From Amanita rubescens (taxonomy: Eukaryota; Basidiomycota; Agaricomycetes; Agaricales; Amanitaceae): a stretch of DNA of 64,000 nt. The translations under genes were made by a program, and so were the position numbers. Each line of letters opens with the position of its first letter. Position 1 is the first letter of the stretch. The stretch is from positions 111,761 through 175,760 of the forward strand of contig WION01000088.1 in the NCBI GenBank assembly GCA_015039365.1, read 5' to 3'. Shown piece after piece: positions 1 to 11,839 of this stretch. The notes beneath the pieces are model-generated. The model searched no databases. It was not told the origin of the DNA and was given only the letters and a program-made list of their open reading frames with translations.

Positions 1-1330
1 AACCCCTTTGGCATAATACGAGGAAGAAGGGGGAGTAACATGGAGGTAGCGATCATCTGGGCTGATGAACGAATCAATTCGTAGACACCCTGCTTAATGA
101 TCTTCCCATTTTCACTTCGTATCGCCATCCGCATGTTTGGCCGGCTTGCATTGTCTTTTGTCGTGCCAACAGTCATGTCAGCCTTGCAGTCGGCGAAGGT
201 CCAAAGGATTTCTGGTGGGAAGCCATTTGGACGCTCAGAGGAGTTACCGAATTGGGTGAACGAGTCGGGAGGAACGTGGATTCTGTCCATTTCAAATTCG
301 TGTAGCCCGTGGGTCCTAAGGTGCATATGAAGTTCTTTTCCGCATGAAAATATCATTAAGACGTACTTTCCCCTTTCGTTAATAATGTTTTGTAGTGTTG
401 CACATCGCTGCTCCATCGCATCCATGGCGCGGTCGGCATTCTGTAAGGCTTTGTTGGCAAAATCTTCATTCGCTTTCAATGTGCTGCAGTGATGGTATAA
501 CTGCGCAACGCTGGGAATCCAAAGAAGCTCTTCAATGGATGCATTCCGAAACAGCTGGAGTCTTTTGGATTCAGATGGACTCTCCGAGAGCGCTGAGAGC
601 GCTGGTGAATTCGAACCAGCCAGGTGGTTTGGAACTGATCCTGCAGATGCACCAGTTGGCGGGAAAGGGTCCTGTGTCCCCAACGGACTCGGACTACCAC
701 GGTCTGAGCCAAAGTGGGATGCACGCCGCATTGGTTGGGCACAGGGAGGAAAAGTAAGAGTTTGTTGTGTCTGAGAAGGTCGATCATAGGGTTTTGAAGA
801 GTGGCTTGAACTCCGAGAGTGAGAGCGTGTCGATCCCAAGGATCGTCGCTGAGAAAGTCCCCGCAAAAAATCCAGACCGGTCTGAGAAGGCTGGGCAGAC
901 TCCTGAGTCAAGCGAGATTCATCTTGAGTTTGGTATGGGTCGTCCTGATGGTCCGCTGTAAAACCAAACATGCGGGTTGGTGCCGGGGTGGGGGGCTTCG
1001 GGTTTGGTTGAGAAGTTGAACCGTACTTTAGCAGTATTACATAATAATCAGAGGTGCACTGCCACTGTACGTTGATCGATTATTGATTATTGCCTGAGCC
1101 CGACAGCGGCGTGTATTATTGAAATGAACAAGAGGGTATAATGAAAACTGGGGATAAGTGTGAGTGCTTGAGCCCTGGTCTCTGAACGGAAATCACTTCT
1201 TGCGTTAGTTTGACAAGCTCGTCTTGGATTTCGAGGCCCTTCCGAGTCTTGCACCACTCCTCTAGTTGCCCTGCGGACGCATTGTCCGCCCAAACTGGCG
1301 AGACGGCCTTTCTACCACGCCATTGACTCT
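1..1330 (-). CDS. Unrecognised protein gene, 3' end beyond window, 5' end probably cut by transposon
   Basis: On the minus strand one frame stays open from about 1065 to base 1, and a second open piece lies at about 1330-1190. The two are probably joined by a short intron, because in-frame stops near 1116 and 1084 fall between them. The larger piece starts with a Ser/Pro/Gln-rich low-complexity stretch (about 1020-620). It then becomes a helical segment (about 590-330, with SIEELLWIPSVAQLY and a run rich in Ala, Asn and Asp) and ends in a well-structured region (about 330-1, with GNSSERPNGFPPEILWTFAD). I do not recognise the family. Beyond about 1330 the sequence becomes AT-rich, CpG-poor transposon DNA, so the natural start is probably lost or displaced. 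The coding reading is supported by long frame continuity on one strand only. Confidence 0.5.
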
Positions 1331-1441
1331 TTCCTATATTTTCGTGCTGTTGGCAGTCTGACAGCTGCGACAGTTGTTGTGTTGCTGTCAAATGAAGGGA
1401 ATTCAATTGCTGCTGCCAAACAAAGTTATACAACAATATAA

Positions 1442-4400
1442 ATGGAACAACAGCAATCTTATCGCTTGCCACCATCTTCCACTATGTCTCAGAGAGTTCA
1501 ATGCCATTGCTCAAAATGCCAATCAGAAAAGTTTTTTGCTGTGAGCACAGTAAAATCACATACTAAAGCTGATACTGCCAAGGCACAAGCTCTGAACAAA
1601 GAACTTTCATCTGATGTTAAAACCCTGCTGGATTCATGTATAAACAAAAATCAAAAACTTCTTGCAAAATTGGAGGCTGAAGGTAGGAGAGGTAGAAGTT
1701 TCTTTCTTATCGCAATTTAATGTTTTGGGTGATTAGAAAGGCTGACAAAAAGGCAGAAGATGATGATTTCAAACATGGCTGGTATGTGTGGAGGATATAA
1801 TAGTTACAAGGACTTACAGATCATCAGGTGGCAGCTCTGATGACAAAACTGGATCTACTGGTGTGTATGAATGATGTTTTTGTTACAATGACTTAGTGGT
1901 CTTCAGGCAGCTCTAAAGACAGAATTGGATCTATTGGCATGTATGAAAAGATATAACAATGAAAAATGCTCAATAATTATGCAGAATTAGAAATGCCTGA
2001 TAATGCTGATATTGAAATGGGTACTTTACTACATTGCTTTGCAATAGTATGCTAAAATTATAAAATCCCAGGTGATGTAGATATCAACACAGGTACTTGA
2101 TTATGCTGCTCTACAGGCATTATTTAGAATATTATGCTTTCCAAGACATGCCAGTTGATCAAAATTTATCCAACATCAGGGCAGATGAAAGTGGTTGTAT
2201 CCATGATGGAATCCAAGTTCATCCTGTTGGTGATGAGTTGCTAGGCATGTCATCAGAGGAAGAAGAGGATATGGCTATGCTTGTGGAGGAGAAATCACAG
2301 ACAGACTCAGATGATGGTGATGATTGGCTTGATCTTCCTGAAATGGATTTCCAAGGGCAAGAAAGCCCACAGAATGCTGGAAGTGAATGGGATGAGGATA
2401 ATGAGAGTAGTCAGCAAGAGGAGGATGACCATGACACATTGAGTCATGCATACCCTAGAGAAAGAGAAATGTTGCAGCAGAAACTCAAGGGAGAATATAC
2501 TTGTCCCACAGATGTACCTCTGGGATTAATTCCCCCAAGGCAATTGAGTGTCACTGAGAGACTTTCACTTCAACACTATATTGCCTGGCAGAAATCTAAT
2601 GGTACTGAGTTGGCATATATATTGCATGCACAAGTATTGCAAGATGCAACTAATGTTGAGATATTGTCATTAAAGTTAGCCAAGAAATTAGCAATGGATC
2701 TCAGTGGAATGAGACCCCAAAAGATCGATATCTGCCCCAACAGTTGCATAGCTTACACAGGGGTTTATGAAAGCCTGGCAAATTGTCCTTATATCAAGGA
2801 CAAAAAGAAATGCAATGAACCTAGATATAATAAAAAATCCAAACCAAGGGCACAAATGATATATTTATCATGCTTTGATGTAATCAAAGCAATGTATGCC
2901 AATGTGGAGACATCAAGATTATTGCGGCACCGAGACAGGATGCTACAGGAGACCATACATACTGTCAATCAGATGAAAACATTCTCTGACTTTGGAGATT
3001 CTTGTGTACAAGAACATCTGCATCATAACCTACAGATATTTGGGGATGGGAGAGATGTAGCACTAGCTTTATCAACTGATGGAGCTCAATTGACTCATAA
3101 AAAACAATCAAATACTTATATAGCTTCATTGACTTTATTGAACCTCCCAGCAGAGATACGCTACCAGACTAACAATGTTTTGGTTCCTCTCATAGTACCA
3201 GGGCCAAATAGTCCAGGTGATCTTGAATCATTTTTATATCCTTTGTTTGTGGATATGGCAAAGGCAAGTGAGGGGATTTGGATGTGGGATGCTGTAGAAT
3301 CTTCTGCATTTGTTAACCATGCATATATATGCATGGTTCTTGGAGATATGTTGGGATCAGCAAAGATAAGTGGAATGGCAGGTCATACAGCAGTCCATGG
3401 TGATAGATTCAGTATGGTTCCAGCAGCCCGCTCAAGTAATAAAAAGGGGGCAAAGTACCTTTATTATCCCATCTCAACACCAGCATCTTCCAAATACAAC
3501 GAAACACGCCCAAAATTTCATGACCTAAATACATTGCCCATCAGAACTGAGGATAAATACTGGGAGATAATAGAACAGCTTGGGGTTGCAACAAGCAAGG
3601 CCCAATGTAATGAAATTGTCAGGAAGAGTGGCATTTCTCGTATGCCACTTGCAGCTGCATCTCCTGCATTCGTCCATCCTTCATTTTTCCCTTTAGATCC
3701 TTTTCATCTGTTTTTTGAGAATATTTTGCCATTCATGTGGGACATTTGGACAGTTAATAGCGATCCAGATGAACCTGTCCATATCCCTAAAGACAAAGCA
3801 GAGTTGTTTGGACGCAAAGTGGTAGATGGTATGAAGACTTTACCATCAATATTCTGTGGACCTGTTCGTGATCCCCATCTTAAGAGGCAGAGTCAGTATA
3901 AAGCATATGAATGGATGGCATTAATGTATTGGTATATTCTTCCAATTGGTATAGAAATGGAATTTGACTATGAAATGCTGCACAATTTTTCATGCCTTCT
4001 TGAAATTGTGGAGTTTGCAATGACAATAAAACGGAGGACTGATCATGAGATACATGAGTACCAAGCAAAGATAAATGAATTTTTACATCGATATGAATCA
4101 CTCTATGTTGCAAATGTTCCTGAGAAAGTTTGGAGGTGTCGATTGTGTATATTTCAACTTGTTCACATACCTATGCATATCAGATGGTATGGCTCAATCA
4201 GGCTTGGTTCACAAGCCACAATAGAGTGGACAATTGGGGAGGCAGGTCATAAAATACATTCAAAGAAATCTCCTTTTGCAAACATGGCAAACATTTTCTT
4301 TCAGAAAGAGCTCACTAAGACATTGTTGCTATACTATCCAGATCTACAAAAAGGTCATGCTCCTGAGGTTCCAAAACCTGTCTTATTTGGAAAGATCAAA

Positions 4401-4925
4401 ATTAAAAAGCAGGAGAGAATACAAGGACAGGCATTATATGATCAGTTGCTTGCCATATTTGGAAGCTACAGACAGCTTGGAGAGTTTGATCCTATGTTTC
4501 CTATCAACAGATGGGGGAAATGCAATCTCAAAAACAAAACTGTTTTGAGCAGTGCTTTGAGTGAGGACATTGGAGACAACTTGACACGATCAAGATGTCA
4601 TTTTGAGGCTGGTATTAGTGGTACTGACAAGCCAATATTTGGCAAAGCACTGGCATTTTTTGAAATTGATTTGCCAAATAGAAGAAATAACTGCATAGTT
4701 GTGTTTCAGAGGCTTGTTAAGATGGAAAAAACATTGAATATATGGAGAGGGGAATGGTCACAACAGCTTGATGTGCTGGAGGTTTCATGTATCATGGATA
4801 TAATTGGGGTGTGGTCTAGTGAAAATAGGGTTTATCCCCTCAGAAAACACCCGAGCCTGGATTGGATGTCTGAAGAAGAAAGAGGAATTGGTTTGGAAGG
4901 CATTGGGAAAGAAAGAGGTGAATGA
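1442..4925 (+). CDS. Plavaka-like transposase
   Basis: The large exon (2097-4925, 942 residues in one frame) has the layout of basidiomycete Plavaka transposases. It has an acidic N-terminal stretch (about residues 45-115), then the conserved core with STDGAQLTHKKQSNTY, the VHGDRFSMVPAARSSNKKG region, and a DPFHLFFENILPFMWDIW block near residue 540. A C-terminal domain contains WYGSIRLGSQATIEWTIGEAGHKIH. The upstream reading at 1442-1690 starts MEQQQSYR and carries a CHCSKCQ cysteine cluster with a following His, typical of the N-terminus of these proteins. It probably joins the main exon through one or more introns in 1690-2100, a stretch full of stops. The core is uninterrupted, so the copy may still be capable of expression. 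Assignment to Plavaka rather than another Tnp2-type group is by recognition of motifs, not by search. Confidence 0.75.
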
Positions 4926-5285
4926 TGGAAGGATGATTATGAAAGTCATGAGAAAAGGTTGCTGATGTAGGCAAGACTGCTGTATTATTTATTATCCCCT
5001 TGTGATGCATGCTTAGGTGCCCAAAAATGAGAGTTGAGATATAAGACATTAAAATGAAATATGAATGTAGAATAATACTGAAAGATAACAATGCTATGTT
5101 GAGGTGCCTGAGAAATATGTGACAGCTCCTTGCTTAGCAAGCTTAAGCACAAATTTGAGAAAGCCAAACATACCCTGTCCAGTCAGCAGAGCATCAGGAA
5201 TGAGAAAAAGCCTCAAGGATAAAAACAACTTCTCAAGTGATAGATTCATTGACACAGATATCAGTACTAATAGGTACAAAAATAA

Positions 5286-6428
5286 ATGGACATGCAAGAT
5301 AATACTTTGGAAAAAATGGAAAGGGAATTACAATACAGTGCTCAGGTGTCCAAGAATAAGTTCAAAAATGAATGGACATGCAAGATAATACTTTGGAAAG
5401 GAAGGCAGAAAGGGAATTACAATACAGTGCTCAGGTGTCCAAGAATAAGTTCAAAAATGAATGGACATGCAAGATAATACTTTGGAAAGGAAGACAGAAA
5501 GGGAATTACAATACAGTGCTCAGGTGTCCAAGAATAAGTGCAAAAATGAATGGACATGCAAGATAATACTTTGGAAAGGAAGACAGAAAGGGAATTACAA
5601 TACAGTGCTCAGGTGTCCAAGAATAAGTGCAAAAATGAATGGACATGCAAGATAATACTTTGGAAAGGAAGACAGAAAGGGAATTACAATACAGTGCTCA
5701 GGTGTCCAAGAATAAGTGCAAAAATGAATGGACATGCAAGATAATACTTTGGAAAGGAAGACAGAAAGGGAATTACAATACAGTGCTCAGGTGTCCAAGA
5801 ATAAGTGCAAAAATGAATGGACATGCAAGATAATACTTTGGAAAGGAAGACAGAAAGGGAATTACAATACAGTGCTCAGGTGTCCAAGAATAAGTGCAAA
5901 AATGAATGGACATGCAAGATAATACTTCAGAAAGGAAAATGGAAAGGGAATTACAATATAGTGCTCAGGCATCCAAGAATAAGTGCAAAAACGAATGGAC
6001 ATGCAAGATAATACTTTGGAAAGGAAGACAGAAAGGGAATTACAATACAGTGCTCAGGTGTCCAAGAATAAGTGCAAAAATGAATGGACATGCAAGATAA
6101 TACTTTGGAAAGGAAGACAGAAAGGGAATTACAATACAGTGCTCAGGTGTCCAAGAATAAGTGCAAAAATGAATGGACATGCAAGATAATACTTCAGAAA
6201 GGAAAATGGAAAGGGAATTACAATATAGTGCTCAGGCATCCAAGAATAAGTGCAAAAACGAATGGACATGCAACTTTGGAAAGGAAAACAGAAAGGGAAT
6301 TACAATACAGTGCTCAGGTGTCCAAGAATAAGTGCAAAAACGACTCATGGACATGTAACTTTGGAAAGGAAAACAGAAAGGGAATTACAATACAGTGCTC
6401 AGGTGTCCAAGAATAAGTGCAACCAAGG
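5286..6428 (+). repeat. 89-bp minisatellite, about 12-13 units
   Basis: The unit begins ATGGACATGCAAGATAATAC and repeats at 5286, 5372, 5461, 5550, 5639, 5728, 5817, 5906, 5995, 6084 and 6173. The first step is 86 bp and the rest are 89 bp. Two shortened units, lacking the AAGATAAT segment, follow at about 6262 and 6347. Units at 5906 and 6173 share the same set of variants (ATACTTCAG, GGAAAATGG, AATATAGTG, GGCATCC). This shows that a block of three units was duplicated as one. Because 89 is not a multiple of three, each unit gives overlapping 64-residue readings that are artefacts of the repeat and not genes. Confidence 0.95.
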
Positions 6429-6539
6429 AACTGGATATAAGCCATCAAAGGTAAGTATGCAATTGATAGAAAGTCTATATATATATGGCTACTATAGTCC
6501 ATGACAAATATGACCATGGAAATGATAGGGAGCCTCAAC

Positions 6540-6740
6540 TTTCTGACCTTGACTATGATCTGACTATATGTGACTATAATTTGACTATGTTTGACTACAT
6601 CTGACTATGGACGATCTGAACATGACTAGCCCTTGACTTGAGTCTGACCAGTGTGGACTAAGTGTGACTTGAGCTTGACCAGAGTTGACTGCAAAAAATC
6701 ACGCAGCGACTTTTATGTGACCATCGAGTTTTACTGAGTG
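6540..6740 (+). repeat. Clustered TGACT words, possible subterminal transposase-binding repeats
   Basis: Short words of the form TGACTATG, TGACTATA, TTGACTAC and TGTGACTT recur every 8-20 bases through this stretch. Short subterminal repeats near the ends are typical of CACTA-type elements, where transposase binds them. That role is an inference from position between the transposase and the right edge of the element. Confidence 0.45.
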
Positions 6741-7089
6741 TGACCTGCCACACTGAGTGCCCTACTATGGATCATTATCAGCTACCTCCAATCACAGGTA
6801 CTATTAGTAATTTGAAGTTAAGTACAGTGCCTAGGCCAATATCAGTCAGTCTCACCTTTACTAGTACTATAACTTTATGGTTGTCCATGCTCTGTTCCAG
6901 AATTGCCTCAAACCTAAGACTATGATATTCTATTGTTTTACCTAATATGTTTGAAGTTTCTCTGACCCCACACCCCCAGTGGTTCAATTGTCTTATCAAC
7001 ATAACCAGGGGCCCTTGTACAAAGTCACAAGATGTTTTGGCAACCTATCAATTTTCTCTCCATTATATCTGAAGAATAAATTACAAATA

Positions 7090-7440
7090 TCTTGGGTTTG
7101 GCTCTGTTCTAGAGCATGATTCTTGCACCATCTTGATCACATGATTTTTCCAGATTTTTCAAGATTTTTAGCAGCCTTTCAATTTTTCAACATGAAGTGT
7201 TTAAAACAGTATTTTGCAAATATCTTGAGTTTGGCATTGTTTGGCATGTTAATTTCCACACTAATCTGATCGCATGATTTTTCCAGATTTTTCAAGATTT
7301 TTGGCAGCCATTCAATTTTTTAACATGAAGCGTTTAAAACAGTATTTTGCAAATAACTTGAGTTTGGCATTGTTTGGCATGTTCATTTACACACTAATCT
7401 GATTACATGATTTTTCTGCATTTTTCACATTTTTTTTTCC
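7090..7440 (+). repeat. 133-bp direct repeat, about 2.5 copies
   Basis: The phrase ATGATTTTTC occurs at 7141, 7274 and 7407, a constant spacing of 133 bp, and the bases between are about 93% alike by eye (TTTGGCATTGTTTGGCATGTT in both). No coding content is visible. It is part of the AT-rich, CpG-poor block at the right side of the Plavaka element. Confidence 0.85.
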
Positions 7441-7524
7441 AAATTTTCCCACGGTCACACAGTACTCTTGGCAAATGGTAGTATTACAAATGAGACTACA
7501 AAGACTACATTAAAAAGCGCAGAA

Positions 7525-7735
7525 TTGTCGGAGTCCTATAGGAATAGTCCTATTAGAGTCCTATGTCCTATTCGAGTCCGTTGGAAGGCTTCCTATTCAT
7601 CCGATACCAGTCCGATTGAAAAATGTAGTGTTAAAAAATTTGTAATGTTAATGTAATCTTATTTGTAATAAATTCCGATGTGACTCCTATAGGACTCCTC
7701 GGACTCCGATCGGACTCCGATCGGAATAGGGGGGG
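7525..7735. repeat. Short inverted-repeat element, candidate MITE
   Basis: The word GGAGTCCTATAGGA (7530-7543) is matched by its reverse complement TCCTATAGGACTCC (7685-7698). Both flanks are built of GGACT/AGTCC words, including CGGACTCCGAT repeated in tandem at 7700-7720. The spacing suggests a ~180-210 bp non-coding element or palindrome. No target duplication was identified. Confidence 0.5.
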
Positions 7736-8162
7736 GACAGTAAAGACCTCAGCTTTGGTGATATATAGGTATGTGTTGAGATTGTCGGCGAGCGTCGGAA
7801 CACTCCACGCTCCGAATGAGAAGTCGTGTGGAGACCGTGATGTAACTATTAATAGAATACGTGTTGCGGACCTTCCCCTATCTGAAACATCTCTCGTCGT
7901 ACCTGCGCCCTCCGTTTGTTTACCTTCGGCTTATCTGTCGCTATTATTGCGACTACCCGATCCTCACAGTATGGAATGCATGTTGACTCGTTGAAGGTCT
8001 GTATGGTGTTTTGATCACTTTCCATATCCAGTATAGGGCTTTCGCACGATCTGTAATAGGTAAGAACACATGCCCATCGATAAATCGATAACTTGCCATC
8101 TCAAAGTTGTAGGTCTGGTTTTAGTTTCAATCTCACCTCCAATTGCCTTATCTTCATTGTAG

Positions 8163-11100
8163 ATGAAGCGGTCAGCTCTTAAAAGGCACTCGGGGATATC
8201 CAAGAAGACAATTGTCCACAGAACCCGAATCGGTGGGCGGGACTCGACTGTTATTGCATCTGGAAAACAAAATGAGCGGGAAGTGGCAGCGCAAGAGAGG
8301 CGCCGCGATGTTATCAAAGGCAAGTCATCTTTTCAATCTACATTTAAAATATTTACCATGGAGTTTCATAGATCTATGGGATGAAGATCGTCAAGCTGTT
8401 GCCCAAATGGACGTAGCAATGCATGGAACTTCGGACGATGTCAATTCGGTCGCCAATACCATAGCGCTGGGGGAGGAGGGCATTGAAATGAGCCACGAAG
8501 GCGGCGAATTCGAGGTTTTTGAAAATTTGGCAAGAGACATTGCCCTGTCGACAGGCTAGTGCGTACATCTTGTTCTCTCAAAGTTCAACCACATATGAAT
8601 TGATTATCCAGCCGGAGGGTTGATACCCGTACGAGGCGTGATCGAACCGAACTCAAGACGGAACACTGGCTAATGCAAATTGACAAGCTTGTAAACGCAT
8701 ACCTCGGCTTTCAGTCCAACCGCGGATTCGACGGCCTAGCAGATGCTGAACAACCCGCAGCAGCATCAAGTGAATCTGAGATCACAATCGAAGTTGTCGA
8801 CTTATTCTGTGCGTTTCTCCCTTGTCACCAGCTCACTCTTAGCATGCGACCCTTTATATCTAGTCCGAAAGACGGTTTCTCTCCCAGTTGCTGTAGGCGA
8901 AGTTTTTCCAAATGAAACTCTCCTTCGCAATGGCTACCTTGGTTGTTCCCCCCTTGGGCCAACAGTGGCAATTACAGTCCGGTCTCTGGACACATATCGG
9001 CAGATCCATCGAACCTGCCCTAGATTCAGTGTCGAGGCACTGTCAAAGACGTTATGTCACATAATGTATGTTATAGATCCTTTTCAAAGTTGCCACGCTA
9101 ACCACTCCATTAGGTCCCATTTCAACCCTACCTTCAGAAGCAACTCATTGACGCATTCGATGTTCACCTAGAGATATGCTGTCGCGTAGACAGGAAATTA
9201 AATGAGAAACTTGAATATCTCACCCCTGCCATCCGCCTTGCACGCCGCTGTCTGCTCTGCTTCTATAAGGTCCAAGACGAGCCAAATTTGGACTTTTCTG
9301 TCTTAGTCTCCATGGATGGGAACAATTCCCTTAAGCGGATAGGTGCCACTGTTCGGGAGCGTGAGGATTTATTTGATTCTAGGACAATAGATTCGGATCG
9401 ATGGATTACAGCCAAAGAGGTGGACCAATTCAAAAACGAAGTTGCAGAGGTTTTTCCCACATCATTCAATAGGGAATACAGCTGATCGTTTGACAGGGAC
9501 CCGAGAGAGGGGCATTAAACAATTTTGGTCAAGATGAAGCTAGTCTAGTACCACCCACCAATGACGAATCGACGTGCGCCGATCGATGGAAAAATGCGGG
9601 TCCCGAACAACGCAAGCGTATGTTTTCACTGTTTGAGGAAACAGGAATATTTATTGCTGCCTGCCGTCATCGTACTATTCTATATGCTTGCGACATGATC
9701 AAGAGCAGCGAGCTGTAAGTATTTTCTTCCATTTTAATCAATGCTACTAATTTAGCTTTGTTTCAGAGCCAAATACCCCTTGGCGATCGTAAATCGGTTG
9801 ATGAACGAGGTGGGAGATAACATAGGCTGCGCTTACGACATCGGGTGTACGTTCCAGAAAACCGTTCAGAACAGCACACTTGGTGACCGTGCCCAAGCAT
9901 CTGGACTCCGCTTTATGGTTGGAGCGTTTCATGGTTATGCACATAACCGTGGATGCCAGTTGAAGTGGCACCCATTGTATATGAAAGGGACTGGCCGTAC
10001 TGAAGGGGAAGGATGTGAACACGTGTTCTCATCATCAAATGATTTAGCCCGTAACACACGCCATGCCAGCCGGTTCCATCGACATCAAGCAATCGACGAA
10101 CATTTTACGTTTTGGGATCAAGATAAATATGCATTACTTAGTAAGTGCCGATCATTATGCAAGTAACCTAGCTGATTACTATTTAAAATCAGGCACATTT
10201 ATCGCAAACCATTACCGAGAAGCTGCTGAAGTGATCAAAAAGCTTGAAGATGAGCTTTCCATGGATAAGGCGGAACTCAGATGTAGCGACGATGACTTCA
10301 AGATTGATTTTGACTCAGAAAAGGAATATTTATCCAATTTAGAAAAGCCTGATCACATCGTTGAAACGAAAAAGGAATATGTCAAATCACTGCATCAATT
10401 GTTTAGGTTCAAGTACGTATATACTAGTATTACCATATACTTGATTCTCCTTACGCAATTTTTAGGCAAGAGTGGGAAAAAGTCTACAATTCCACTGTCC
10501 ATGCATGTCGGCAATTGGCCACAATGGGTGATGATACCGGGATATCTGACGCAAGATATTGTGTGGAAGTTTCATCCGGACAAGTTCAAAATGCCGAGGC
10601 CCTAGTTACGCTCTATGAAATGATGCTAGGGGTGTCCGAACGATGGACAGAGGAGTCCGCCGAGTACAAACAATACTATAAAGAGAATATTGAAACAAGA
10701 TTCCGGAAGACGGTTGATGAATTAGAACGGCTGGTAGTCATGAGAATTTCCGAATTAAGCAAGATGAAGAATCCAGAAATAGGTGTGATTGTCTCCGGTG
10801 CTGCGTTTATTGTTTATACCTAAAGCATCACATTTGCTGTTGTTGGATCCACCTGCTCCAATCGTCAGCTGGCGGGAAATTGCCGAGTACACGTTCATCG
10901 GAGAATTCGACATTCTCCGCATTGCCCGGTCCGACATCCGAAAGGAGAGATGGACTCTGAAAGCTAACCGTGATGCAGCCGTTAAATATTTCAAATTGTG
11001 TCGAGCGCAGGAGGAGATCCAGCGACTAAACATTGAGGTGTGCTGGCTCTTGGCTTTCATCCGTGAAGAGACAAGGCATACAAAGCACGTTATTGAGCAA

Positions 11101-11385
11101 TTATCCATCAACGATCCACATTTGGCAGATGAGCTACGTAGGAGATGGACCTTGCGTTCATCTGTGAATGCGGTGCATTTGCAACGGCTCCAAATCCTTC
11201 AATCCAAAGCATATTATACCGGTTGCCGGGATTACGGTGACGCTGCGGGAGTTTTACAGTTTACGAGCAACTCCGATTTGCAGGGAATTGCTCAATTGGA
11301 GCAGAACGATCAGGTTGCAGCAGAAAATGCACAGGAAAGAGACTTTGAATATATTGCAAATTTTGTAGCCAGTATCGTCGACTAA
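8163..11385 (+). CDS. KDZ transposase with CxC1-like cysteine cluster
   Basis: This multi-exon gene reads through pieces at about 8163-8330, 8375-8555, 8620-8810, 8880-9060, 9115-9480, 9570-9715 and 9770-10140, with further exons to 11385. The order of conserved blocks matches CxC1-type KDZ proteins of Agaricomycetes. These are RDRTELKTEHWLMQIDKLV, then NETLLRNGYLGCSPLGPTVA, then RRCLLCFYKVQDEP followed by SMDGNNSLKR (9313-9342). Next come DETGIF-like EETGIFIAACRH, then YDIGC (9837-9851), VGAFHGYAHNRGCQL and GEGCEHVFSSSN (10008-10043). In KDZ proteins these blocks form the RNase H-like catalytic core with its acidic residues and supply the Cys-rich DNA-binding region. The C-terminal part (10200-11385) is helical and charged. 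Splice sites were placed by eye; I see no forced frameshift. The start at 8163 is the first ATG giving the basic N-terminus usual in the family. Confidence 0.8.
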
Positions 11386-11839
11386 TCTAGTTATATTGCG
11401 TCATACCATAATATGTGTAATATGTATCAGATTCTAATATTGATAATGTTGCGGGTCAAAGGATGGATTGATTGCTGTGTGTACGTGCCCCAGATGATAT
11501 CCAGCAGCATGTACAAAGGGGCAAGTAGCAGGATATGGCCCTGCATGCAGCAGTGTCTGGTGAACAAATGTTTTGTTGATGCGAGGTCGGCAGCTTGGTT
11601 GACTCTTTTGAATGCGAGACGACTCTCGCCCACTGTTGACCGCTGCCAGACTCACCTGTTGACAGTCTTAAGTCAATAGACTAAAGATATGGGAGGGACT
11701 GATCAAATAATTGAATTTCCTGGTTATAATCGTCTTCCAAGCATACAGTGACGTCGAAAAACTGCTTGTTGCCAATCAAATCATTTGTGTATTGAAAGTA
11801 CTACTCAGGCTCTCTCGCACGTCTGGCTGTGTTCTCCGA

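Larger units (their letters stand above)
1330..7470 (+). mobile_element. Plavaka-type DNA transposon (CACTA-like superfamily), ends approximate
   Basis: A block of AT-rich, strongly CpG-poor DNA carries a Plavaka-like transposase (1442-4925), a minisatellite (5286-6428), a stretch of repeated TGACTAT-like words (about 6540-6740) and a 133-bp duplication (7090-7440). The left limit is set by the composition change near 1330, inside what looks like the upstream part of a minus-strand gene. The right limit is set by the return of normal composition near 7470. I could not identify matching terminal inverted repeats or a target-site duplication with confidence, so the outer ends are estimates. Confidence 0.6.

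Noticed and set aside
5286..6416. A series of overlapping 64-residue open frames starting MDMQDN
   Set aside because: They arise because an 89-bp repeat is read in two frames across each unit; no codon-use or conservation argument supports them as genes.
5286..6428. CRISPR-like array
   Set aside because: Units are contiguous 89-bp tandem copies with no distinct spacers, in a eukaryotic transposon.
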